This document shows, in pieces, positions 22,154 through 34,903 of a stretch of 64,000 bases of DNA (its first letter is position 1; each line of letters starts with the position of its first letter). A model generated the notes under the pieces. The model had not been told where the DNA came from. It ran no database searches and saw only the letters and a list, made by a program, of their open reading frames with translations. Made by a program: the position numbers and the translations under genes. Source of the stretch: Flaveria trinervia. Taxonomy: Eukaryota > Streptophyta > Magnoliopsida > Asterales > Asteraceae. Where the stretch lies: assembly GCA_025506515.1 (NCBI GenBank), contig CM046452.1, positions 73,629,115 through 73,693,114 on the forward strand. Reading direction: 5' to 3'.

Positions 22154-22808
22154 ATCTGGACATAGTGGTGTACAAACCGTGTTTTTACTAAAACCAGTTT
22201 GGGGTCCAAACCGGAACCGGTTTGGTCAACCATGGTCAAAACTAGTTTGGCCTTAAACTTGTTCAGGTTCTAAAGCGGTTTGGGCTTAAAAAAACCCAAA
22301 CCTATAAAACCGGTTTGGGTCGGTTTGAAAACCGGGTTGGGTCGGTTTGAAAACTGATTTGGGTCCAAACCGGTTCGGATTTTTTTGAAACATTATAAAT
22401 TAAAAAAACAATTAACTGTAAAAATTAAATAAACTTATAAGATGAATGTTACATATTTATTATATAAATTAAATAAACCTATAAGATGAATTTACATATT
22501 TATTTGTAAAAATCAGAACATATAAAATTAGGAACATTACATAATTATTTTTAAAACGAAGTCCACAATTTGAAATCAAAGTGAAATATATAATATATAA
22601 AACATAGAAACAATTTAAATGACATAAAATTAAATAATTGTTTGAAAACCGGTTTGGGTGCCGGTTTGAAACCGGATCGGGTTAGAAACCGGTTTGAAAT
22701 ACGCAACCAACAAACCGAACCAAAACCACTAGGTTGGGTCGGTTTGAAACCAGTTTGGGCTCCAATCCAGTTTCGATTTTTTTCGAACCGATTCGAGTTG
22801 AACACCTC
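22154..22808. mobile_element. 650-bp inverted-repeat element B (hAT-like MITE) rich in CCGGTTTGG words
   Basis: The left end TAGTGGTGTACAA and the right end read inward, TAGAGGTGTTCAA, match at 11 of 13. This terminus is typical of hAT MITEs. The interior is packed with AACCGGTTTGGGT-like words in both orientations, with an AT-rich centre. Exact ends are blurred because both borders fall in the surrounding palindromic repeat. Confidence 0.5.
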
Positions 22809-22835
22809 TATCTTGATATAATGTGTTGAAGAAAA

Positions 22836-24705
22836 TGTTTTCTATCCTTGATTAGAGAGACATAATATGGGTGATCCCTACCATATTTAAGGAGACGACA
22901 AATGAAAACTCTTGATTGAAAGATCGGGAAGGGATGACGTAAAGTAGATCAGTTAACATTTAGATGTACCTCAATAAATCAATTTTGTCTTTCATTTCCT
23001 TAAACTCTTACTTGCTAGTTATATTCTTCATCATCTACCTTTTTCTAACAAGTGCTCTTTCAGATTGAAAGTTTTTTTTAAGAAAACAATAACGAACTTT
23101 TGAAATGGAATCTATTCACATCCTCTAGTTTTCTACAAGCTCCAATTAAATTTTTTTTTTTTTTTTACTTTGAAGGAATCCAATTAGTCTTATTAATGCT
23201 AGTAAAAATCAAATATTTTAACTCCTTGAAAATCTTAGATTTAGACATAGCAAAGAAACCAAAAAAGCATGAATTTTGTGTTTTGATATCTTAGAAAAAT
23301 TTCAATATAGGAGTTTTTTTGAGTTCAAAATCATACCTTTACTGATTTAGTTTTATTTTTTGTAAAAATTTATAGAACATGATCAATGTAAAACACAAAT
23401 TCCATTTTCTCTGAATTACATACGATTTAGTCATTTACTTATATTTTAAAAATGCGAAGAACATACATGTAAATACCTAACGTACTTTTAGTATATTAAC
23501 TTGTAAATAACTTGCATCGTATACAACATTTGTTTTGGAGTGTTATGTGGACGAGTAATCTTCATAAAAGACACACTAAATCTAAATCTAAAATCTGTTT
23601 CTTTAATAAACATAGGTGGAGTTATGATTTTCTTTGTAGGGAAGGATTATGAATATATGAATTTATCGATGAATGAAATTACGGTTTTACTTATGCACAT
23701 CACAAAAACCAACAATATGCGAGAGGTTACAATAATCTTATTTCATGGGTTTTCTTAATATAATCTTCGTCGGACGAAATAAGGCTTTTTATTATTTTAC
23801 TTCACTGTTGTCAAATCAAACATATTTTGAAAATATTAGTAAGACTATATAATTCATTGAATCATATCCAAAAGTATTGAGTTTCTCTTTCTAGATATGC
23901 CATTTCATTATGGTATTGCAAGAGTGGGCAATGTGACAATAAGACTCGAACAATCATTGAACTCATTCTAAATTAGAAGAATAATAAATAAATCATACAT
24001 ATTATTAATAGCTATAATTAAAGAAAAATATTACTCTAGTTGTGATACGTGTAAAGTCAACAAAGTAGTAATTGAAACATAAAAATTCTATATTAGAGCA
24101 AGTAGGCACATAGATCTTTTTCTTTTAAGATCCAATACTTTATAATAATTAGTTTTACGTATTTAAAGCTAAACTGTTATAACCATCGAGAATCATCTTT
24201 CAATTCATTTTTTTCCATGTCATATAATCTTTTTCCATCCTCTCACCAACTCTCATTCAATTATAAAAATCCATTTCATTTTCTCATAAATATAAATTTA
24301 ATTTTTAAAAGTAAATATATGGGGTACACTAAAAATATAATATAAAATATGTAATCTTTGATTAAAAACCTTAATATTCATTTGAAATATAAATTATAAA
24401 AGTTAAATTTGATTTTGTTCCCCGAAATCAACAAAAGTAATAATTTTTTTAAAAGTTTAAGAACATCAATTTAAATCCAAATGTTTACTCATTTGTTTCA
24501 ATCCCAATCCAAAGATTAATACAAAATAATAAGTCTTTTACACTAAAACTAAAACTAAAACAAATGATTACATTTTCAGACAGAAATTATGTGTTTAACA
24601 TTTAAAAAAATATCACCTTTGTTAATTTCAATAATCAAAACCAAAATTAACTTTTAGACACAAGTTTTAAGGCATTACACTATAGTCTATAGATAGATGA
24701 AAAGA
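22836..24705. other. Intergenic AT-rich DNA, no gene seen
   Basis: Homopolymer runs (T-run near 23150-23166) and short frames without similarity. Upstream region of the PIRL gene begins towards its right end. Confidence 0.5.
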
Positions 24706-24846
24706 ACACACACACAAACACACACACAAACACACACAAACACACACAACACACACAAACACACACAAACACACACAACACACACAAACACACACAAACA
24801 CACACAAACACACACAAACACACACAAACACACAAACACAAACACC
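24706..24846. repeat. (CACACAAA)n compound microsatellite
   Basis: About 140 bp of alternating CACACA and AAA words, immediately upstream of the probable 5' leader of the PIRL gene (about 650 bp before its ATG). The GT-rich complement produces artefactual Val/Cys-rich frames on -. Confidence 0.9.
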
Positions 24847-25491
24847 TTTGTTCGAAGTATCTGAATTCCCGTCGAACGTAACACCGATTCTCTCCTCTAT
24901 CGCCACCGTAACGCCGCCGCTCATTCAATCATCAACAACCATACGGTTCTCAGGTCAATTTCCACAATTTCAATTCAACTTACTACTCGTTGTTTTCTAT
25001 CAATTCAAATATATATGCTCTACGATAACACAAATGTTCAGATATTAATTCGGTTTCGTTGCCGGAGTTTTATGAATCTGTGACGACCTGCTGTGTGGTT
25101 TTATCTCCGGCCGTCGGACGATAATCGTGTGGTTTTAGATTGTTTGTTGTTTGTTTGAGTAGTTGTCCCCCTTTTTTGAAGCTAATATGATGAAATTGGT
25201 GTTGTTAGACGTTATTGTGTAGTGAGTGTTGGAAGATTTGGTTCGGTTTGTGAATATGTTGATGGTGATGTTTAGTTACTGTGATATGCTACTGAAATTG
25301 ACACATAATTGTTGTTTAATGCAGTCGTATCTGGATTTCTGGATTGCGTGTGATTCTAGATTCGTCTTTCTGTGTTTAGAGATTCTGGAGCGATTTTGTT
25401 TGATTTTGATGTGTACAGGGGAATTGAGATTCAGATGCTTGTATTGATTGTGTATAGGTTGCTTTGAATATTGTAGAATAAAGGAGTAAGG

Positions 25492-28400
25492 ATGGAATCT
25501 TTTGTGAAATCTGTGGATGAGGCGGTGGAAGAGATTATGAGAATTCATAGATCTCTGCCTCCTAGGCCTGGGATTGAGGATGTTGAAGGTGCGAAAATAC
25601 TGATTCAAAATGCTGACAGCGAAGAACAGTCGAGGATGGAAGCTATTTCTAGACGTAAGAAGGGACGGGAGGTTCCTGATGAATTGTTTAATGTGCTGGT
25701 AGAGATGCAAAAGCATTTGGTTCATTTTCATGCCATGGAACAGAAGAGGGAAGCTGCTAAGTTGCTTGATCTTGAGAATTACCATATTTTGTTTGATGAA
25801 TTGATTCAGAGAGCTTCAAAATGTGTTGGCACGACAGGTAGTGATGATAATATGCAACCCACGTCTAGCGGTTTGTCGAATTCAGCTTCCTTTTCTGGTG
25901 CTAATGTTTGTGGCACTTCCTCCCTGAGTACTGTGACTGCAACTCCTACATCATCGGCATTTAGTGTGTACTATGACAAGGAGCCTGTTAAAAAATCTGA
26001 GTTGTTCACTAAAGATGATAGCTACGTCACCAAGTCAGAGTCTAGTAGTGTTCATGATGGAATCGGAAGAATGTTTCGTTCTGCTGATACTTCAAGGCCC
26101 GCGATTGTCGATTCCACTTTAAAACCTGCCATTACTTCTGGTGAGCTCTTATCCTCATCACCGTTGATTAGATCATTATGATTTTACCCTGTAGACCTTT
26201 TATATCAGAAGGTTCAATATGTAATAATCATTTGGTTGTGACGTTATCTCCATTTCTATGCTTTTTTTAGTATAATAATACGTAGCCACATTATTTGATC
26301 ATGACACTCTTACGACTTTATGTATTGGTGCCGTTACTTCTGGTGAGCTTTGTCCTCATTGGTATCGATTATATCATTATGATTTTACCCTTGTGGACCT
26401 TTATATCATAAGTTTCAATATGTAATAATCATTAGGTTGTGACGTTATCTCCATTTCTATGCTTTTTTTAGTATAATAATACGTAGCCACATTATTTGAT
26501 CATGACACTCTTACGGCTTTATGTATTGGTGCCGTTACTTCTGGTGAGCTTTTTCCTAATTGGTACCGATTATATCATCATGATTTTACCCTTGTGGACT
26601 TTTATATCATAAGTTTCAATACGTAATAATCATTAGGTTGTGACGCTATCTCCATTCCTATGCTTTTTTAGTATACTTATTATGTCACATTATTTGATCA
26701 TGACATTCTTACGTCTTTATGTATTGGTGAGTGACGGTTGAGTTTTTGACTAGAAACATGAAATGACGGGTGGTTCATTTTGTAGGTAAAGATGGTGAGA
26801 AAATGAGTCTAATAAAGCTTGCTAGCCTGATCGAAGTATCTTTTAAGAAAGGAGCAAAAGATCTTAATCTTAGGAATGCATTAATGGACCAAATCGAATG
26901 GCTTCCTGACTCAATAGGAAAGTTATCTACTTTGGTCACACTGGATCTATCAGAAAACAGGCTTGTTGCGTTGCCATCTTCCATTGGAAATCTTTCATCG
27001 CTGACAAAACTAGATCTGCATTCAAACAAAATCATTGAACTCCCAGAATCTATAGGAGATCTTTTTAAGTTGGTCCACCTTGATCTAAGAGGAAACCAGT
27101 TGACATCTCTGCCACCAACCTTTGGTAAGTTATTTTCTCTTGAAGAGCTTGATTTGAGCTCAAACAACCTGTCAATGGTTCCTGAGTCTATATGCTCACT
27201 CACCCGTCTACAAAAACTTAACATTGAAACAAACAATATCGAAGAACTCCCATACATGATTAGCCAATGCTCTTCCCTCAAAGAGCTTATTGCAGACTAC
27301 AACAAGCTCAAAGCCTTACCAGAAGCCATAGGAAAAATCGAGTCCTTGGAGAGACTCTCTGTTCGTTACAACAATATTGGTAGGCTGCCAACCACGATGG
27401 CATCCCTAGCTAATCTCAAAGAGCTCGATGTAAGTTTCAACGAGCTTGAATCAGTTCCTGAGACCTTATGTTTTGCTACCACCCTCACGAAAATCAACAT
27501 CAGCAACAACTTTGCTGACCTTACTTTCCTCCCAAGATCCATTGGAAACCTTGAGAATCTGGAAGAACTGGATATGAGCAACAACCAGATAAGATTCCTT
27601 CCAGATTCTTTCTCTATGCTATCAAACTTGCATGTCCTCAAAGCTGAAGGGAATCCTTTGGAAATACCGCCACAATCCGTACTTGATCAAGGCGCTCATG
27701 TAAGTATTCATTGTTCTTTATTCTTTCGGATAAAAGTATGAAATAATAACCAACTCTCAATACTGTTTCAGTAAAGTCTTTCATAGTTCTTTCTAACAAA
27801 GTTTCTGAAACCTTCTATAAATTTTTAGAACTGAGTGACCTTGTGGAGGATATATGAACTTGGTTACTATTTAAAGCTTATTATTTAACTCGACTTGAAT
27901 GGAACAATTATGAAACTTGGTTACTGTATAAAATTTATTTTCCTTTATAGTTACCATCTATCTAAGGTTAAACTTGAAACTAGATAATCAATAAATAGTT
28001 ACCGAATTTCATATATCTTCCATTTAGAGGTCACTTAGTTTTGAAAACTTTAACATTGATACAAAATTCACCTGATTGGAATTGGAACAATATTAAAATT
28101 TGCATGGTTTTGTTGTTAGAAAAAAAGTGTGATTAAATTTGGTTACTAGTAAGTGAAATATTCCCATACTAGTTTAGAAACCCGTGTTCTACATGAGCTG
28201 AGTTAGAATATTAAATTAATAGTTAGTAAGTAATATTTGGAAATCATATTTAAAAATTCATATCATCTTTAAATAAAAATGTGTTCTTTAGGTGGGAAAG
28301 GATATATATTTAGCATTTATAAGTGGGAAAGAATATCTTTAACATTAGTATGATCGTTAGATGATTAACCTTTTATGCTATTGACATGTGACAATCAGTG

Positions 28401-29529
28401 TGTGAAAAGATTGACATGTGACAAGGAGAGTATGAGAAGATAGACAAGTGGCAAAATTTTATTTTGCTTTATTATTAGTACTAGGTTAGTATCTCGTGTA
28501 TTACACGGGTTGTTGAATAAATAAAATAATAAATATATAGTAATAAAAATTTATGAATTATAAAACTATGTTTGAAGATAAAATATGATTATAATTGTAT
28601 ATGAATAGCTATTTCAAGTAAATAAACAATCGATAGGTTATAGACAGATAGATATATAGATAAATAGATAGTCTAGTTAAACATATTATAGTTCATGATA
28701 AACACGAAAAATTACAGTACGGTATTTTAATATAAGATATGTATAAAATTATATATACATATTTGTTCAATAGATAAAACAATTATACTATTTTTAATCT
28801 TTTATCTAAATAGTTCATTTTTAAATATTTGTTTTAAGACTTTATTATAAAAATTTATTGTTTATAAAAATCTTGGTTATTAAAAACTCAAGTTTCTAAT
28901 TACTCTGGTTGATTTAATAAAACTACTTTTACAAATCCAATTCTTTTATAATTATTTTAAAAAAGAACTGATTTATAATATTTTGTTTCAAAAGGTTCAA
29001 TGTTTTAGAAAATATATGAATTTAATTTTTTTAATAAAATTATTTTTAAAAACATAGTTTGATTTTAAGAAAATGTAGATGAGAGAAAAAATATATCAAT
29101 TGACCAAATTAGTTTTCATAAAGAGAGAGAAATTGTTTGAGTATTTAAATTACTTTAATACTCTTTTTGAGGGAAAATAAAGTGAGGATGTTTAGAAAAA
29201 TGACAAGTGTCAAAAGATGGTTTAAGAATATGACAAGTGGCAAAAGAAACATTCTTTTATTAATATCTATAGATATATAGAATACAGATACAGATTTATT
29301 GATATAATAGATATAGATATAGATTTTCTCATAGAATCTTTAATTTCATGGCTAATCTAATACATAATTCCTCTAATTGCAGGCTGTTGTTCAGTACATG
29401 AAGGAGCTGCAAGAGAAGAAGCAAATGAAAGCACAGCCAGTCAAACAGAAGAAATCTTGGACCCATATGTGCTTCTTTTCGGTGTCGAACAAACGCAAGC
29501 GCAATGGCATGGATGCTGTAAAGACATAA
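25492..29529 (+). CDS. Plant intracellular Ras-group-related LRR protein (PIRL4/5-like), 569 aa
   Basis: Three exons, 25492-26140, 26786-27699 and 29383-29529, join in phase (1,710 nt with stop). Residues 1-~215 form an N-terminal region with two helical, charged segments (DEAVEEIMRIH; DELFNVLVEMQKHLVHFHAMEQKR) and a Ser/Thr-rich linker. About 11-12 LRRs of 23 residues follow (about 240-515) with the pattern LDLSxNxLxxLPxSIGxLxxL, the class shared with animal SHOC2/SUR-8. The tail has AVVQYMKELQEKK and KKSWTHMCFF then SNKRKRNGMD, which I recognise from PIRL4/5. PIRLs are plant-specific, cytosolic, thought to bind small GTPases; some are needed in pollen. Length is close to Arabidopsis relatives (about 550 aa). 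A leader intron from TTCTCAG/GTCAAT near 24955 to about 25458 is plausible. No defects seen. Confidence 0.93.
26134..26735. repeat. Tandem triplication, period about 201 bp, in PIRL intron 1
   Basis: Three units start at ACTTCTGGTGAGCT (26134, 26336, 26537). Unit 1 overlaps the last 7 bases of exon 1 and its donor, so the exon 1 splice donor is present three times in a row. Landmarks repeated in each unit: GATTTTACCCT, GTAATAATCATT, TCTCCATT, TTTGATCATGACA and TATGTATTGGTG. Copies are highly similar, implying recent origin. Confidence 0.85.
27700..29382. repeat. PIRL intron 2 with transposon-like repeat sequence
   Basis: AT-rich 1.7-kb intron. Phrases GACATGTGACAA and GACAAGTGGCAAAA followed by TTTTATTA occur near 28385-28480 and again near 29200-29265, flanking about 730 bp that includes CTCGTGTATTACACGGG near 28490-28510. 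This looks like an old mobile-element insertion (Helitron-like or MITE), but I cannot fix its class or ends. Confidence 0.4.
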
Positions 29530-30666
29530 CTTGCATCGTCTCATGATGTCGTTTTTGTGAATGGTTATAATCCTTAAACCTCAGTTTTTACTTCTCAATA
29601 GTTAATTCTGTAATTAGAGTCGGTTTTGGTATATATTTAATGAATGGGTCATAAATAAGTTGTTAATTATGGTTATTATCTTATATATTTTACATATTTT
29701 AGAATTTGTGTTTTCTGGCATGATAAATCGAATCATTTCAGCATGGCTTTACTTATTATATATACATAGAAGCTGGAGATGAGCTGTCACAATTACAGAA
29801 ATTAATAATCCATCAGCTATATTTTTTAATTTTTTTTTATAAATGATTGGATAAGATACATAGGTAGGAAAAGACGAAGGAAATTCAAAGGAAGGTTCTA
29901 AATATTAGTTTTAAAAGGAATTGTTTTGGAACTGGACAGGAGGAACTTGAGCTGTCACCAATCAACATGGCTAATGGGTTGTAAGATATTGTTCCTTTTT
30001 ATCTTATCTTGTTATTATATATATATATATAATATATATATTAAGTATCTTAACCTTATTATCTTAATATTATAATTATAATTGTTCACCATGCATTGAT
30101 TAATGTTTTAGGCTACTTTAAATGAAAGCTACTAACACATTTAGTATTTAGTTAGACTAGCATAAGTAATGTGCCTGAGGCCACGGACCTCTACGTCAGA
30201 TTTTCCCCACAAAAACTTGACGAACCCAGAAGCCCAATGTGTGGTGCCTGCCCAGCTGCCCTATCTCTCACAGTCTTCTTATCTTTCCTTCACGGACCAT
30301 ATGCGTAGATGAACTTGCACTTCGGGAGCCATATACTTGGTAATTTTGTTAAATGATATCTTAACCTAATGATATCTTAACCTAGAGAGTATGTTTGAAT
30401 GGATACTAGATAGGGGCGCGACAAAACCTTATGGAGCACATTTGCTGTGATAATTGTCAAGCTGACCACCATAGGCTTGGATATGAAGCAACTAAACATA
30501 GCTTCATGTAAAGTTAATATCCATGCAGTTCTGGATTTTGAAATCTAAAACCTCAGTTTGTTGAATGAGGATGAGCAGATTTTCTTGACACCAAAGTTGT
30601 ACATACCTTCATCAACAGTCGATTTGCATATAACTCCACTGATCAAAGGGGGTGATCAAACACACA

Positions 30667-30697
<31 letters not shown>

Positions 30698-32784
30698 CGG
30701 TGGAATAGAGCTTCCGGTTCAAGATCAAAATTTTATTATTGATTTTCTTTTTGATATAGAAACCATACATTTACTCTAAAATCAGTGAAGATTGCTAAAC
30801 AAAATGATCAAAATTTCACCAAAGTAAGAGCCCATAGCAACAGAGTATTCAAACAGAGGAAATAACACCCTGTTTAGTGTAGCTTGAACAATCACTGAGG
30901 CGTTGGGATTTGCTTCGGTTAAAGCCCAAACCTGATCTCAACCGAACCATATATGGTATGATACCGAGTTATCACTGTATAATACATGAGGAAAAGTTGG
31001 TGTGAAACATCAACTAAAGAAAGTAAATTCAATGAGAAAAAGTGAGTTTAAAACATTAACTAAAAGAAAGCAAATTTAGAAAACATCGAATAATTAAGAT
31101 GGTTTTAATTTCTAAAAATTGATGATAAACAAATAAATGTTACCCGGTAGATCTGAAACTATCATGCGTTATAATTGTAAGTGCAAGATTATATGAATAG
31201 AAGATAGATCAGATTCACCACTTTCATCATTAATACCCTATAATCATGTATTATATTACTAGATGACGTGAAGGTGGTGTCGGCAACTATTTCTAACACA
31301 AAGACTAAACTCCCCTAACTCTCAATATCAATGTGTCTTTTGATTAAATAAAACAAATAAAGCTTTCTAAATGATGGGTTTCTAGTTTTCGTAATTATTA
31401 ACTATTTGAAACTAACTCATCTGTATTGTTTGTTTTTTGCTAACCACTTTATTATATTTTATCAAAAAAGGCACTAGCAAAATGCTAGAGCCAAAAGACA
31501 TATACATGAACGAAAGGACTTACAAAGAAAATCTAGAGGATGATAAATTACACAAAGCAAATCTGTATCATCTTCTTTTTCATGGCAAATCTCTTAAAAT
31601 GTACGTCTAATATCCACATATTGCTCATTTTGTGATACTCGAACCCAAACCAACTTAGTGGGAACAAACAATATGTACCACTGGTCCAAGAGTTTATTGA
31701 CGGACATTGGGGATAGGTATCACCATTCGGGTAATGTGAGTTAACACGGGCATTGTCAAGAAAGTTCTTGCTTATATGGATTACGGAGGAAGATGTGTAT
31801 CAAATTTAGGTGTGTTTGTGGATTTGTTGATATTATTTGATGACAAATATTTTTCAAAACTTACAAAAATATTAAATAATGATATAAAGATTGTGAAAAC
31901 TTGTCACTTCACTTTTCAAAATTAAAAAAAATGTCTACATTTAGAGCTCTCAAAAACTTGATAGGACCATATATGTAAACCCCTAACTCAGCAAGTTTGG
32001 TATGAATATAACCTTACAAATATAAATACACGAAATAACAAAATGGGAGATATTTTATAGAGTTGGAAGTGTTGTGGTCCTGACACTCAGGTATGCTAGA
32101 CCCATCTCTTCACTTCATTTTCAATCAAAATGTTTTTTTTCTTGTGTCTAGAATTTGATTTCTGTTTGTATTAATGTATTTATCAATAGGGAAAAAATAG
32201 AAATAAATACATATATAAGTCGATCATTTAAGTTAAATCAGTTAATGTAACTAGATTTAAATAAGAAAAGTTAACAATGAAGGCCAACTTTAATGTCATT
32301 TCAGTCATGTAAACCTTTCTATTAGTTATAATATTGTCATTGCTTAACCATTACTTATAATAGTGTGATTATCGATCGAACCACTTAATACACTTCACAT
32401 GAAAAAACATTATGTATTTGATCACTAATCTCTCTTTCTCTTTATTAAAATTACGAGTAGATATCAAGGTGTCTCATTTTTGTAATTATCTTTTATAGCG
32501 GCTACAATTTATGGTCTCTTTTCGGACTTAAGTACATAACAATGACAAAATGAGAGGCTAATAAGGTAAAGTGTTCCACCGGTACACCTTTCTGGTCTTC
32601 CTTCTGAGCCAGGATCAATACCAAAAAAAATAAAAATAAAAGTGCTAAACCAGATCTATCTTTCGGCATAGAAAATCGGCCTGTCTTTCTTAGTTATACT
32701 AAGTTAAGGGAACCAAAGCCCCTGACTCAAATTCACCCCCTGAATCACTTTGGAATGAATTTATGGTTATGTGAAATTGGGTTT
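29530..32784. other. Intergenic region downstream of PIRL, no gene seen
   Basis: AT-rich. Contains the PIRL 3' UTR at its left end, a (TA)n run near 30016-30041 and a (CA)n run listed separately. A stretch near 31460-31620 resembles the 3' end of a plant LINE, too weakly to call. Confidence 0.5.
30659..30698. repeat. (CA)n microsatellite
   Basis: About 40 bp of CA repeats with a single interruption. Confidence 0.9.
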
Positions 32785-33020
32785 TAATATATGCATGAAA
32801 ATTTGATAAAAATTTCAGATTTATATTTTAGGAGAAACACCCATGTGTATTGAGTGAAATCATCAACAAGTACCAAATTAAATATTTGTATTGTTTTTAC
32901 TTTGAGTAGGTGATGCAAAGATCACAATGAATAATATCAAAGATTCAAAGGGCAACAAAGTAGATGAACTGGAAGTAACAAAAGGCAAATGTTTATGCTT
33001 AGAAATTTGACACACTAAAT
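32785..33020 (-). pseudogene. Old Ty1/copia integrase fragment
   Basis: On -, conceptual translation gives a decayed run: CQISKHKHLPF, then LLPFESLI, and finally VDDFTQYTWVFLLKYKSE. These match the copia integrase core (C..SKQ..LPF, PFELIH.D, LVDDFTRYTWV..LK.KSE) in the right order and spacing. There is no flanking gag, RT or LTR. It is more diverged than the nested elements to the right, so it represents an older insertion. Confidence 0.65.
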
Positions 33021-34387
33021 TTTAAGCAAGTTTATTACAAAGAATCACTATATTTGAAACAAGAAAAACAAAAACAGGTAATTCTAGATGCCCCAAACGA
33101 TCTTGCTACAAATCCTGAAAACTTGAACTCAAAATGCTAGAAAACTGAAAACTCGCTTCGATCTCACCTATAAAGCGTTTTTACATCTGTCTATTCATGC
33201 ATGCTCCATGTCAACCACATCTTCAGTTTATGAAAATGAGTCTTGCATTATTTAATGGCAAAATTGATTCACGAACATCTACATCCAGGTATTGTGTCTT
33301 TAATTTGTTGGGGATAATATTCTTTTGCGATCTTCCAAATGATAACCTTCCATCTCACGAATGATCAAGTGTCGAAGCTAAATATTAGGTGTTGCTAATA
33401 GTGTAACCGAAACTAGTTGCCTTCAGAATTTACTTTTGGAATGTAAGGCTCTGTTCCCAGAGACTTCATAGTTGTCATTCACAACATTAAATGCATTAAA
33501 CATTATAAATTTACAAGCTTAAGCAGTGGAATTATTTTAACAAAATCCATTCATTTCATTAAAACACTGTTGTTGAGCAATACACTATTGTTTAACCGAA
33601 TACAAAAGAATTGTTTAATTGCATTACAAAACAACAATAAGAAGTATGAATGGATGTGAGTCTTTCCCTGCCGAGTAGCTTCACCCTCGTGCCATCCTCA
33701 ATAATATTTACCTGCCAACTGAAAATGTATAAAAGTCAGCGTTGCTGAGTGAGTTCTAGTTTTAAAAGTAATAAAACGCTTTTTGTACGGTATATATATG
33801 AAAATACTCTTTTTATGAAATTTAACTTTTTATATGTGAGCACGCATTAACTATACAATCAGATAATGCTTTTTCTCTTTAATGTATGCCTTGTTTATTC
33901 TGTACTCTTTTATTTTTATCTTTCACTGTTTATGTGGACCAATGAGCAATACCCTAAACTATGTGCGTGGGGGAAATGGTGTTGGGCCCTCAGTTCCCCT
34001 CAAGGGGCTCTAAATATTGTATACAAGGCTAGCCCAATCACCTAGGGTACGCTGCAAAGATCCGCCAATCTCAATTGACTGACCCCGTGTGCATAATAGG
34101 GTAGCTAACCCGCATCACAGTTGAGCTAACGACAACATGGTTGTGCACCTCCTATGTGCTTGCAAGACTTGTTAACATTTTAATTAAGTTCCACTTCTCT
34201 TCTTCATTGCTCTTTCGCTTTATTATTAGTAATACTTTACATTATGATAATAAACGCACCACGTAAAGTCATACACTAATAGTAATAATAATAATATGGA
34301 ACAATCATAAAATAATCATAATCATGTATGAAATTAAGCATTAATAAGCCCTAGTCAAACCCGGTCAAAAGCCTTAATAGCACAGAC
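33021..34387. other. Non-coding, repeat-like stretch left of the nested elements
   Basis: No coding frame. The part from about 33450 to 34230 is less AT-rich, with phrases such as GGGCCCTCAGTTCCCCTCAAG, and looks like an old LTR or other repeat remnant, without recognisable ends. The five bases before the next LTR are CAGAC, a candidate target duplication whose partner lies outside the window. Confidence 0.4.
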
Positions 34388-34772
34388 TGACAGGATCAGT
34401 GATCTCAAGTTTGATGGATTAGAGTGTAACGCAGCGGAATAAGAACAAGAATTAGACAAATTATAGCAAGAATTTGATATTCGTATGCATTAAGAACAAA
34501 TACGGTTGTAACGAGAGAATATATTTCTGTGAAAAGGAATGTTTCAATAATATCAAATGTTTCTGCTCAATCATTCACCGATTACAAATAGGTTGACACT
34601 CCTTATATAGAGTGCAATCACTGCTGATATCACGGGATAGTGACATCTGGCAGATTTATTACAAAAATAACTAAAACTTAACAAACTACTGAAATGTTCA
34701 CAACTACTGAGAACATATCAGATTGCTAAGTACAAAACATAAAACTACTGATACGAAACTACTGAAACTACA

Positions 34773-34800
34773 ACGACTGAAGAACAAGCTCTTCAGTCGT
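34773..34800. promoter_or_regulatory. Perfect 11-bp inverted repeat in U3 of E1
   Basis: Arms ACGACTGAAGA (34773-34783) and TCTTCAGTCGT (34790-34800), 6-base spacer. Located about 170 bp upstream of the LTR TATA box (transcription on -). The same structure is in E3 (57193-57220) and, with one compensated base pair, in E2 (53584-53611). A second, imperfect repeat (15 of 17 pair) spans 34849-34887. Confidence 0.7.
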
Positions 34801-34903
34801 TTTACAAAACTACTGAAAAGAAAAACATAAAACTACTGAAAGAAACCCGTCACAACTACTGAAGAAGACCTCTTCAGCTGTTGTGACAACGTCTGATACT
34901 TGG

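Larger units (their letters stand above)
21300..22835. repeat. Dispersed array of an 18-bp palindrome, interrupted by two small elements
   Basis: The consensus CACTATCTTGATATAGTG is self-complementary at its ends. It recurs with variation near 21309, 21990, 22040, 22077, 22108 (perfect copy), 22150 and 22806. Spacing between neighbouring copies in 21990-22170 is 30-50 bp. The copies at 21309 and 22806 are separated from the rest by the two elements listed next. Confidence 0.6.

Noticed and set aside
24667..24928. Val/Cys-rich open frames on - over the CA repeat
   Set aside because: They are translations of a microsatellite in three frames; no independent coding evidence.
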